From Phascolarctobacterium sp. (lineage in GTDB: Bacteria > Bacillota > Negativicutes > Acidaminococcales > Acidaminococcaceae), in contig DXVZ01000118.1 of assembly GCA_019417125.1 (NCBI GenBank), forward strand, positions 1-22,737: 22,737 nucleotides of DNA, read 5' to 3'. Every line of letters begins with the position of its first letter. The first letter of the stretch is position 1. The position numbers and the translations under genes are program-made. Shown here one piece after another: positions 1-6,988 of the stretch. The notes under the pieces were generated by a model. It saw nothing but the letters and a program-made list of their open reading frames with translations, was not told the origin of the DNA and ran no database searches.

Positions 1-2
1 AC

Positions 3-413
3 CTTAATAAGAAAAACTTAGAAGTTGTTATAGTAGGAAGCAGAAATGATAAAAAGTATATAAAAGAATTAAACCAGTATATTGATGAAAATAAATATGT
101 AGATTTGACAGGGCGAACTACTTTAAAAGAATTAATTAATATAATAAAAAATGCTAAATTACTTTTAAGCGGAGATACAGGTGCTATGCATATAGCTGAT
201 TCTTTAAACACACCTTTATTAACTTTTATGGGACCGACGGATCCAAAAGTTTGGGGTCCATATAATAAACCGGAAAGTTTTATTAGTGTAGATTATGAAT
301 GTAAAAATTGTTATGCACATAAATGCCCGTTGAATAAACAATGTTTGAGTAATATAACATATGAGAATGTCGTAATAAAGTTAAATAAAATATTAGCAGA
401 TAAGGATGAATAA
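3..413 (+). CDS. Glycosyltransferase family 9 (LPS heptosyltransferase-like), 3' part only
   Basis: The frame is open from the left edge of the window (first full codon at 3), so this is the C-terminal end of a longer gene; the TTG at 105 is an internal leucine. The visible 136 residues carry the GT9 C-terminal signature GDTGAMHIADSLNTP followed by FMGPTDPKVWGP, the region that in this family binds the nucleotide-sugar donor (ADP-heptose in WaaC/WaaF). A cysteine-rich tail follows (CKNCYAHKCPLNKQC), as in many heptosyltransferases. The likely role is adding a heptose or other sugar to LPS core on the cytoplasmic face of the inner membrane. It overlaps or abuts the O-antigen ligase gene downstream, which supports a surface-glycan cluster. 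Donor and acceptor cannot be told from this fragment. The DNA is very AT-rich. Confidence 0.88.
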   Translation, partial: LNKKNLEVVIVGSRNDKKYIKELNQYIDENKYVDLTGRTTLKELINIIKNAKLLLSGDTGAMHIADSLNTPLLTFMGPTDPKVWGPYNKPESFISVDYECKNCYAHKCPLNKQCLSNITYENVVIKLNKILADKDE

Positions 414-414
414 G

Positions 415-1614
415 ATGAGTAAGTTCAAAAAAAATTTAAAATATTTTCCTATTTTAATTTTACCATTGGGATGTGTTGGCATTACAAGTGGATTTCAGGC
501 TATAGCAATAATTATTTTTTTATATTGCCTTTTTAAAGAAAAAGAGCAATATGGTTATAAGACTTTTTTTGCTGATGATGCTGTAAAAAGAAGTTTAATA
601 TTTATTTTTTTATGGCTTTTATGCGTTACTGTGTCTGATTTAATATCAAAAGAAAATATACGGAGTCTTAAAATAACTTGGAATTATTTGGAAAGAATGT
701 TACCATTTTTATGCGTAGGGCTTTTTGCTATTTATGACAAAAAATTTCAGAAATTTGCGTGGGTAGGATTATGTGCTGGTATGCTATTCGCTAATATTGA
801 TGTTTTTTATAATTTAGTTTTACAAGAGAATTGGCGACCTAGAACTATATTTAGTAATCCTAATCGTTTAGGGGCTTTTATTATAATGCTGTTGCCATTT
901 ATTGTGTGTGGCACATATCAGTTTAGAAAAAATAGATTGGCTGTTTTGATAGGTGTAATTTTGTCTATTTTAGGACTTATTTCACTTGCAATATCTGGCA
1001 GTAGAGGTGCTATGTTGGGATTGATGGGTGGCTGCTTATTTGCTTTTAGTATTTTTAGCATAAGGCAGGGCGATATGAAAAAAGTTTGTAAAATATTATT
1101 ATGTGGAGTAGTTTTAGTTTGCTGTATCATTGGACTTGCATATTATTTTTATCCGGGAATAGTTACTAGGAGTTATGATATGGAGCGAGTTTATCTTTGG
1201 CAGTCTTCACTTAAAATGATTGAGGATTATCCATTGTGGGGTGTTGGAACTGGAAATTTTAACGAAGTTTATATTAATAACGGTTATATTAATAGTTTAG
1301 CAAAAGAGCCAACTTTAGCTCATCCACATAATACATATTTGTATTATTTTGTTGAACGTGGCATTTTTGTTGCTATTGCCTTTGTTTTGATGATGCTATC
1401 TCAAGTTTATATTTTGTCAAAGAATATATTAACTAATAACGAAAATATTAACATGGTCGTATTTGCTGGTTTAATAATGGTTATTGGAGCTATTATACAT
1501 GGTTTTGTTGATGTTGTGTGGGATAATAACCGAATCTATCAATTAATGTATTGGTTATTATATGGTTTGGCATGTTATAGTATAGTGTTTAGTGGTAAAA
1601 AAAGAGTGTATTAA
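415..1614 (+). CDS. O-antigen ligase / Wzy-family membrane protein
   Basis: This is a polytopic membrane protein of about 399 residues with many hydrophobic segments. It carries the Wzy_C (O-antigen ligase) features: a segment ending SGSRGAMLGLMGG in the middle, then a periplasmic loop with WGVGTGNFNEV and the HPHNTYLYYFVERG motif. WaaL-type ligases move undecaprenyl-linked O-antigen to lipid A-core in the periplasm; Wzy polymerases share this fold, so the choice between them is open. Start: an ATG at 406 overlaps the previous gene's stop but has its AAGGA immediately against it, while the ATG at 415 has AAGGA (402-406) eight bases upstream, so 415 is preferred. Its position after a GT9 gene fits an LPS cluster. 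Composition is AT-rich. Confidence 0.85.
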   Translation: MSKFKKNLKYFPILILPLGCVGITSGFQAIAIIIFLYCLFKEKEQYGYKTFFADDAVKRSLIFIFLWLLCVTVSDLISKENIRSLKITWNYLERMLPFLCVGLFAIYDKKFQKFAWVGLCAGMLFANIDVFYNLVLQENWRPRTIFSNPNRLGAFIIMLLPFIVCGTYQFRKNRLAVLIGVILSILGLISLAISGSRGAMLGLMGGCLFAFSIFSIRQGDMKKVCKILLCGVVLVCCIIGLAYYFYPGIVTRSYDMERVYLWQSSLKMIEDYPLWGVGTGNFNEVYINNGYINSLAKEPTLAHPHNTYLYYFVERGIFVAIAFVLMMLSQVYILSKNILTNNENINMVVFAGLIMVIGAIIHGFVDVVWDNNRIYQLMYWLLYGLACYSIVFSGKKRVY

Positions 1615-1619
1615 TTTAT

Positions 1620-1979
1620 GTATATTTTGACAGTAAAAAATTATTGAAAACATATGGGATTTGGAAAATTATTTCTAGTATGAATATGGATCAGGGAGTT
1701 TCTCTTTGCTGGGCAAGCAGTGAAAAGGGAAAACAAGTTTTGGCAGAGGCATTAAGGCAGACTGATTATTATGAAGTTAAATAAAAAGAAGCAATAAAGC
1801 ATAATTCTTCTGCTATTAAATCTGTTAAAATGCACAAAAATAGAGATAAATTTTTTGAAAAACTTAATAATTCGGATGCAGAAATTATTAGTTTAATCTA
1901 AAAATATTATGATAATAGAAGTTTAAGAAAAAGATTATCTAGCAAGTTAAGGGCTAAATTAAAGAGTTTGTTTAGATAA
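1620..1979 (+). pseudogene. Decayed C-terminus of an FrhB-type (F420 hydrogenase beta subunit family) polysaccharide-locus gene
   Basis: One reading frame (codon phase of 1644) gives coherent protein across about 115 codons but is broken by TAA at 1782 and TAA at 1899, ending at TAA 1977. It reads TYGIWKI, then MDQGVSLCWASSEKGKQVL, then KEAIKHNSSAIKSVKMH, KNRDKFFEKL and a basic tail. This resembles the C-terminal part of the coenzyme F420 hydrogenase/dehydrogenase beta-subunit family, found in many surface-polysaccharide loci beside polysaccharide pyruvyl transferases (pattern: D-W-G-I, DKG-SLV--N-EKGK, then HP-R--FF). The N-terminal ferredoxin part is missing. The remnant starts just after the O-antigen ligase stop, so a deletion joined the two. 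The family call is from remembered motifs. Confidence 0.65.
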
Positions 1980-1999
1980 TTTTTTATTTGGAGTTTACT

Positions 2000-2185
2000 A
2001 TGCCGTTAAAAGTACTTAAAATTCTTCTTGCCGGATTGTTAGCCGGGCATTTATTAAAAGCGAATAGAGTGCGTTCTGTGGCGAGGTTCAGCCGGGCAGG
2101 GTGGGTTATGCTTTTTACGGCGGTAAAGTTCTTTTGGCTGGTGTATAAATATGCCAGGCAGAGGGAGAAAGAGTTGAAGAAGTGA
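2000..2185 (+). CDS. Small basic hypothetical protein, possibly membrane-associated
   Basis: No family is recognised. The ATG at 2000 has GGAG (1990-1993) six bases upstream and gives 61 residues; a TTG at 1988 is a weaker option. A hydrophobic stretch (VLKILLAGLLAGHLL) is followed by a basic segment (RVRSVARFSRAG), a second hydrophobic stretch (WVMLFTAVKFFWLVYKY) and a charged tail (ARQREKELKK), so one or two membrane helices are possible. The DNA is GC-richer than the glycan genes before it. The last 109 bases are repeated almost exactly at 3682-3790, beyond the next gene, where the reading frame is kept but has no upstream start. A strong terminator follows at 2198-2241. Confidence 0.5.
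   Translation: MPLKVLKILLAGLLAGHLLKANRVRSVARFSRAGWVMLFTAVKFFWLVYKYARQREKELKK
2073..2181 (+). repeat. 109-bp direct repeat, copy 1
   Basis: This copy is the 3' part of the small ORF at 2000-2185. It aligns without gaps to 3682-3790 with three mismatches by hand count (GAGG/GCGG, GCGG/GCAG, CTTTTGG/CTTGTGG). Both copies are in the same orientation and flank the AlbA_2-domain gene. Confidence 0.93.
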
Positions 2186-2197
2186 AAGGTATTGATT

Positions 2198-2241
2198 TTC
2201 ACCTATTGGTGCCTTAAAATAGCACTAATAGGTGAATTTTT
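2198..2241 (+). terminator. Rho-independent terminator after the small ORF
   Basis: TTCACCTATTGGTGC (2198-2212) pairs with GCACTAATAGGTGAA (2222-2236) over 15 bp with one G-T pair and a 9-nt loop, followed by TTTTT (2237-2241). It separates the small ORF from the regulator gene downstream. Confidence 0.88.
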
Positions 2242-2301
2242 ATAAATAAAATAATAATTAGTTTAGTATAATAATTAATAAATAACAGGAAGGTAGCAGA
2301 A

Positions 2302-3642
2302 ATGCCTGAAAAGCAAAATGTAGAGTGGAAAAGTAGATGGAAAGATGAATACTTAGAATGGATTTGTGGTTATGCCAATGCGCAGGGTGGTAAACTTTAT
2401 ATTGGATGCGATGATGACGGAAAAGTTGTTGGTGTTGCTAATGCTAAAAAGCTGTTAGAGGATATTCCAAATAAAATTAGGGATGCAATGGGAATTATCA
2501 GCAGGGTCAATCTGCTGGAAAGTAACGGTAAAGAATATATTGAAATTGATGTTCCCCCATATCCAATAGGTATTTCTTGCAAAGGCGTATATTATTATCG
2601 AAGCGGCAGTACTAAGCAAATTTTGTCTGGCCCTGCGTTAGAAACATTCCTTATGGGTAAACGCGGCGCAACATGGGATAATTTACCGTTGCCGGCGTTT
2701 TCGCTGTCTGATATTGACGATGATACTGTTAGCCATTTTAAGCAGTGGGCAGCAAAAAAGGGACGTATTGATACAAGTGTATTTGATGAACCTAAAGATG
2801 TATTGATGAAAAAACTGCATTTAATGAATGGTTTTTATTTAACAAATGCGGCTATGCTGTTATTTGCTAAAGACCCTGAAAAATGGCAGACAGGAGCATA
2901 TGTAAAAATTGGCTATTTTGAAACCGATGCCGAGTTATTGTACCAAGATGAAATTCATGGTTCTATTTTAGAACAGGTTGATAAAATTGTAGAGGTACTG
3001 TATTTAAAATATATGAAAGCAAAAATAACATATGAGGGAATGCAGAGAATCGAGAGGTATTTTGTGCCGGAAGCAGCGCTGCGAGAAGCGTTGTTGAATG
3101 CTTTATGCCATAAGCGATATCAATATGGGGTACCAATTCAGATTAGTGTTTATGAAGATAGATTATATATTGCTAATTGCGGATGCCTTCCTGAAAGCTG
3201 GACAGTGGAAAATTTGATGAGTAAGCATGCTTCTATTCCTTATAATCCTAATATCGCTCATGTTTTTTATCTTGCCGGATTTATTGAAAGTTGGGGGCGC
3301 GGTATAGAAAAAATTTGTGCGTCCTGTAAAAAGGACGGAGTTCCGCAGCCTGAATATGTTATTAATCCCGGGGATATTATGGTAAAATTTATGTCACCAG
3401 AGGAAAGAGTTAATAGGGTGACTGATAGGGTGACTGATAGGGTGACTGATAGGGTGACTGAAATTGAACGTAAGATTTTGGATTTATTAATAGAAGATCC
3501 TGGTTATACGATGCTGCAATTGGCTGATAAACTAAGTGTCAGCAGAAAAACGATTTCTGTTCACTTGAAAAAATTAAAAGAAATAAATTTAATTGAACGT
3601 GCCGGATCGGACAGAAAGGGTTATTGGAAATTGCTGAAGTGA
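2302..3642 (+). CDS. AlbA_2-domain / HATPase-like putative transcriptional regulator with C-terminal winged helix
   Basis: A 446-residue protein. Residues about 5-115 match the AlbA_2 (Schlafen-like, formerly divergent AAA_4) domain: VEWKSRWKDEYLEW, ANAQGGKLYIGCDDDGKVVG. Residues about 255-350 resemble the HATPase_c_4 module of COG2865 proteins (EAALREALLNALCHKRY, then FIESWGRGIEKI). Residues 373-386 are a VTDR tetrad repeat encoded by a 12-bp tandem repeat. Residues about 388-446 form a winged helix-turn-helix (MLQLADKLSVSRKTISVHLKKL). Such proteins are usually annotated as ATP-binding or RecG-like regulators; their biochemical role is poorly known and some lie in defence or mobile regions. 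The ATG at 2302 follows AGGAAGG (2287-2293) at good spacing. The gene lies alone between two 109-bp repeats, which suggests a separately acquired cassette. Confidence 0.85.
   Translation: MPEKQNVEWKSRWKDEYLEWICGYANAQGGKLYIGCDDDGKVVGVANAKKLLEDIPNKIRDAMGIISRVNLLESNGKEYIEIDVPPYPIGISCKGVYYYRSGSTKQILSGPALETFLMGKRGATWDNLPLPAFSLSDIDDDTVSHFKQWAAKKGRIDTSVFDEPKDVLMKKLHLMNGFYLTNAAMLLFAKDPEKWQTGAYVKIGYFETDAELLYQDEIHGSILEQVDKIVEVLYLKYMKAKITYEGMQRIERYFVPEAALREALLNALCHKRYQYGVPIQISVYEDRLYIANCGCLPESWTVENLMSKHASIPYNPNIAHVFYLAGFIESWGRGIEKICASCKKDGVPQPEYVINPGDIMVKFMSPEERVNRVTDRVTDRVTDRVTEIERKILDLLIEDPGYTMLQLADKLSVSRKTISVHLKKLKEINLIERAGSDRKGYWKLLK
3415..3461 (+). repeat. In-frame 12-bp tandem repeat, four copies
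   Basis: AGGGTGACTGAT is repeated three times and then nearly a fourth (last base changed), with no mismatch between units. It encodes the VTDR linker between the ATPase-like region and the winged helix. Gain or loss of a unit keeps the frame and changes only linker length. Confidence 0.95.
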
Positions 3643-3681
3643 ACAAAATCATTTAACAAAGATTGCTGAAACGATAAACGT

Positions 3682-3790
3682 GTTCTGTGGCGCGGTTCAG
3701 CCGGGCAGGGTGGGTTATGCTTTTTACGGCAGTAAAGTTCTTGTGGCTGGTGTATAAATATGCCAGGCAGAGGGAGAAAGAGTTGAAGAA
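3682..3790 (+). repeat. 109-bp direct repeat, copy 2 (truncated copy of the small ORF)
   Basis: This repeats 2073-2181 with three mismatches. The small ORF's frame stays open through it (SVARFSRAGWVML to KELKKKI, stop just after), but an in-frame TAA at 3675 closes it upstream, so only an internal ATG could start it. It is best seen as a non-functional partial copy. Confidence 0.9.
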
Positions 3791-3841
3791 AAAGATTTGA
3801 TTTTTGTTATTTTATTATATTTTTAATTTTAGGTGATTAGA

Positions 3842-4777
3842 ATGAATAATGAGATTGTAATTTTTAAAGATAATGAACTTGAAATAAATGTTAATTTATC
3901 AACAGAAGAAAATACTGTTTGGCTGAGCCGTGCTGATATGGTAGAGTTGTTTCAAAGGGATCAATCTGTAATAACTAAACATATTAGAAATATTTTTAAA
4001 GAAGGCGAATTAGACGAAAAAAGCAATGTGCATTTTTTGCACATTGCAAATTCTGACAAACCTGTTAAGTATTACAACCTTGATGTTATAATTTCTGTTG
4101 GGTACCGTGTTAAATCTAAGCGCGGCATAATTTTTAGGCAATGGGCTAATAAGGTTTTAAAACAATACCTTTTGCAAGGGTATGCCGTTAATGAAAAAAG
4201 ATTGAAAGCACTTAATAAAACAGTTCAGATTCAATCCGAAATTATTGCAGGCATTGCCGGTATTGAAGCAAATGAGGTTTTGAAAGTTGTTAACGAATAT
4301 TCCAAGGCATTGGAACTTTTGGATAATTACGATCATCAGTGCATAACCGCACCAGAAGGCAGTAAATGTACATATTGGTTAAAATATGATGAGTGCATGC
4401 AGCTTATAAAAAATATGGAGTTTAGTGCGTCTTCCGGAATTTTTGGTTTGGAAAAAGAACCGGGTAAATTAGAAAGCATTTTATCCGCGATTTATCAAAC
4501 GGCTTTTGGCCAGGAGGTTTACCCAACTTTAGAAGAAAAGGCGGCAAATTTATTGTACTTTGTTGTTAAAGACCATCCGTTTAACGATGGCTGCAAACGT
4601 ATTGCAGCGGCTTTGTTTTTATACTTTTTAGATAGAAATAAAGCATTGTTTAATAAAGACGGCAAAAAGGTTATCAGCAACAGCGCGTTGGTTGCAATAA
4701 CTTTGATGGTGGCGGAATCGAAACCGGAAGAAAAAGATTTAATGGTTAAACTTATTTTAAACTTTTTGCACTGGTAA
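3842..4777 (+). CDS. RhuM-family protein with Fic/Doc-like C-terminal domain
   Basis: A 311-residue protein. The N-terminal half matches the RhuM (virulence protein) family: WLSRADMVELFQRDQSVITKHI, then YYNLDVIISVGYRVKSKRG and FRQWANKVLKQYLLQGY. The C-terminal half is Fic/Doc-like with HPFNDGCKR at about residues 245-253, where the Fic core normally reads HPFxDGNKR; here Asn is Cys. Fic enzymes usually transfer AMP or phosphate to proteins and Doc acts as a toxin, but the target here is unknown and the Cys may alter activity. Start: the GTG at 3833 lies inside the ribosome site AGGTGA (3831-3836), while the ATG at 3842 is 5 bases beyond it. Base use is AT-rich like the regulator upstream, which fits a shared accessory origin. 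No separate antitoxin gene is visible. Confidence 0.83.
   Translation: MNNEIVIFKDNELEINVNLSTEENTVWLSRADMVELFQRDQSVITKHIRNIFKEGELDEKSNVHFLHIANSDKPVKYYNLDVIISVGYRVKSKRGIIFRQWANKVLKQYLLQGYAVNEKRLKALNKTVQIQSEIIAGIAGIEANEVLKVVNEYSKALELLDNYDHQCITAPEGSKCTYWLKYDECMQLIKNMEFSASSGIFGLEKEPGKLESILSAIYQTAFGQEVYPTLEEKAANLLYFVVKDHPFNDGCKRIAAALFLYFLDRNKALFNKDGKKVISNSALVAITLMVAESKPEEKDLMVKLILNFLHW
4023..4047 (+). repeat. Perfect 10-bp inverted repeat inside the RhuM/Fic gene
   Basis: GCAATGTGCA (4023-4032) and TGCACATTGC (4038-4047) are exact complements around a TTTTT loop, early in the coding region. In RNA this is a stable hairpin within the first quarter of the message. Confidence 0.8.
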
Positions 4778-4808
4778 GTTAAATTTAATAATAAAAAGGA
4801 ACATCACT

Positions 4809-5549
4809 ATGCAAATCATAATTTCTCCGGCGAAGAAGATGCGCGTTGATAATGACGATATTGGCGCGGCGCGTTTGCCGGTGTTTTTAGGTAAAACCGA
4901 AGAACTTTTGGGCGCTTTGCGTGCGCTTGACTTTAAGGAGCTGCAAACTTTGTGGCGGTGCAATGACGCTATTGCGGAGCTTAATTATAACCGTTTGCAG
5001 CGTATGGATTTACGCCGGAACTTGACGCCTGCCGTTTTTAGTTATGACGGTTTACAGTACCAGCATATAGCTCCTAACGTGCTGGACGAAGCGGCGCTTG
5101 CTTATTTAGAGAAGCATTTAAAAATATTGAGTGGGTTTTACGGCATTTTGAGTGCATTTGACGGTGTTGTGCCTTACAGCTTGGAGATGCAGGCGCACCT
5201 TACTTGCGGCTGCGCTAAAAATTTATATGCTTTTTGGGGCAGCATTTTGTATGATGAGTTAGTTAAAGAAGATAACGAGGTTTTGAATTTAGCCAGCAAA
5301 GAATACAGCAAGGCGGTGGAGCCTTATGTTACTAAAAATGTACGTTTTATAACCTGTGTATTTGGCACGCTGCAAAATGGCAAAGTAAAAGTTAAAGCTA
5401 CGGAAGCTAAAATGGCGCGCGGCGCTATGGTGCGTTGGTGCGCGGAACATAACGCGCGGCGGCTTGACGATGTACGCGATTTTAATGCTGATGGTTACAG
5501 CTTTTGCTGCGAGCGTTCCAGCGAAAATGAATTTGTGTTTTTAAAGTAG
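4809..5549 (+). CDS. yaaA: YaaA family peroxide-stress protein (DUF328/UPF0246)
   Basis: A 246-residue protein opening with MQIIISPAKKMR, the hallmark N-terminus of the YaaA family, and close to the family's usual length of about 250. Other family features include YDGLQYQHI, LKILSGFYGILSAFDGVVPYSLEMQ, and near the end KVKATEAKMARGAMVRW and FNADGYSF. In Escherichia coli YaaA lowers free intracellular iron and protects DNA and proteins during hydrogen peroxide stress; the chemistry is unclear, though DNA binding has been shown. AAGGA at 4796-4800 lies 8 bases before the ATG. It converges with hemL across a shared terminator. Its link to the heme operon is positional only, although both concern iron and oxidative stress. 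Confidence 0.93.
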   Translation: MQIIISPAKKMRVDNDDIGAARLPVFLGKTEELLGALRALDFKELQTLWRCNDAIAELNYNRLQRMDLRRNLTPAVFSYDGLQYQHIAPNVLDEAALAYLEKHLKILSGFYGILSAFDGVVPYSLEMQAHLTCGCAKNLYAFWGSILYDELVKEDNEVLNLASKEYSKAVEPYVTKNVRFITCVFGTLQNGKVKVKATEAKMARGAMVRWCAEHNARRLDDVRDFNADGYSFCCERSSENEFVFLK

Positions 5550-5606
5550 TGCTACGAGATATTAAATAAAAAAGTTATTAGCTTGTGCTACTGCATATGG
5601 AATAAC

Positions 5607-5641
5607 AACAGCCAGCATCTAAATGATGCTGGCTGTTATTT
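5607..5641. terminator. Terminator between convergent yaaA and hemL
   Basis: AACAGCCAGCAT (5607-5618) pairs perfectly with ATGCTGGCTGTT (5626-5637) around a 7-nt loop, followed by ATTTTAT. It lies between two genes that face each other and may serve both strands, though the T-run is better for the plus strand. Confidence 0.8.
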
Positions 5642-5680
5642 TATATCCATATGTGATTATAAGAATGTTTAATAAAAATT

Positions 5681-6979
5681 TTACTTTTTGCTTGCCGCTA
5701 CATCAGCAAAGGCTTTTTCGGCGGCGGAGATTGTTTTGGCAATATCTTCCGGCGTATGTGCCAGCGATATGAAGTTGGTTTCAAACTGAGACGGAGGCAG
5801 GTAAATGCCCTGTTCCAGCATACTGTGGAAGTAGATGCGGAAAGCATCTAAGTCGCTGGCGGCTGCCGATGCGTAATCGGTAACGGGTTTATCGTTAAAG
5901 AATACGGTAAACATCGAGCCGAGGCGGTGGCACTGCACGGGCACGCCTGCTTTTTCGGCCGCGCGCTGTAAGCCGCCTACCAAAATTGCAGTGTGGCTTT
6001 CCAGTGCAGCACAAACTTTGTGTTCTTCCATATAGGTAAGGTTGGCGATGCCGGCTGCCATTGCCAACGGGTTGCCGCTTAAGGTGCCTGCCTGGTACAT
6101 CGGCCCGACCGGTGCTACCATTTCCATAATGGCGCGTTTGCCGCCGTAAGCAGCTACCGGCAGTCCGCCGCCAATAACTTTGCCAAGGCAGGTAATATCG
6201 GGGTCGATGCCGTACAGGCTTTGCGAGCCGCCCTGGGCAGCGCGGAAGCCGGACATAACTTCATCGCAGATAAGGAGCGCGCCGTATTCTTTGGTGATGG
6301 CGCGTACTTTGGCAAGGTAGCCGTCGTGCGGAAGCACAAGGCCCATATTGCCGGGCGTTGGCTCCATAATAACGGCGGCAATGGTTTCGCCCTGGGTGCG
6401 GAACACTTCTTCCAGTGCGTTTTCGTCGTTAAACGGAATAGTAATGGTGTTGGCGGCAACGTTTTTCGGTACGCCAGGGCTGTCAGGCACGCCCAGGGTT
6501 GCAGCGCCGCTGCCCGCTTTAACCAGCAGGCTGTCGTGGTGGCCGTGGTAGCAGCCGATGAATTTAACAATGTTGTCGCGGCCGGTGTAGGCGCGCGCCA
6601 GGCGCAGTGCGCTCATGGTGGCTTCGGTGCCGCTGTTTACCATGCGCACCATGTCCATGGATGGTACAAGGCGGCAGACGAGTTTGGCAAGTTCCGTTTC
6701 GGCAAGCGTCGGCGCACCGTAGGAAGAACCCTTTTCAGCCGCTTTTTGGATGGCTTCGGTAACTACAGGGTGCGCATGCCCTAAAAGCAGCGGGCCGTAA
6801 CTTAAAACGTAATCAATATATTCGTTGCCGTCGATGTCGGTCAACTTGCTGCCGTGCCCGCCTGCAATAATGGGCGGTACGCCGCCGACGCTGCGGAACG
6901 AACGCACGGGGCTGTTTACGCCGCCGGGAATATATTGTTTGGCTTCTTCAAAAGCAGCCTGTGATTTTGCGTGCTGCAT
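5681..6979 (-). CDS. hemL: Glutamate-1-semialdehyde 2,1-aminomutase
   Basis: A 432-residue, full-length PLP enzyme that converts glutamate-1-semialdehyde to 5-aminolevulinate, the second step of the C5 tetrapyrrole route. Visible family features: NSPVRSFRSVGGVPP near the start, NSGTEATMSALRLAR at 115-129, GCYHGHHDSLLVKAGSGAAT, ICDEVMSGFR at 237-246, and the PLP-binding lysine K267 in CLGKVIGGGLP. AGGAGG lies shortly before the ATG. It is the last gene of the six-gene minus-strand operon, 9 bases after hemB. Substrate comes from HemA in the same operon; the two enzymes usually channel the unstable semialdehyde. Nothing unusual is seen. Confidence 0.97.
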   Translation of the reverse strand: MQHAKSQAAFEEAKQYIPGGVNSPVRSFRSVGGVPPIIAGGHGSKLTDIDGNEYIDYVLSYGPLLLGHAHPVVTEAIQKAAEKGSSYGAPTLAETELAKLVCRLVPSMDMVRMVNSGTEATMSALRLARAYTGRDNIVKFIGCYHGHHDSLLVKAGSGAATLGVPDSPGVPKNVAANTITIPFNDENALEEVFRTQGETIAAVIMEPTPGNMGLVLPHDGYLAKVRAITKEYGALLICDEVMSGFRAAQGGSQSLYGIDPDITCLGKVIGGGLPVAAYGGKRAIMEMVAPVGPMYQAGTLSGNPLAMAAGIANLTYMEEHKVCAALESHTAILVGGLQRAAEKAGVPVQCHRLGSMFTVFFNDKPVTDYASAAASDLDAFRIYFHSMLEQGIYLPPSQFETNFISLAHTPEDIAKTISAAEKAFADVAASKK

Positions 6980-6988
6980 AACGTCCTC

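Noticed and set aside
6221..6784. 187-codon plus-strand ORF over hemL
   Set aside because: It is the complement of hemL, whose full set of motifs is present. Its translation is low in complexity with no motif, and it has no ribosome site.
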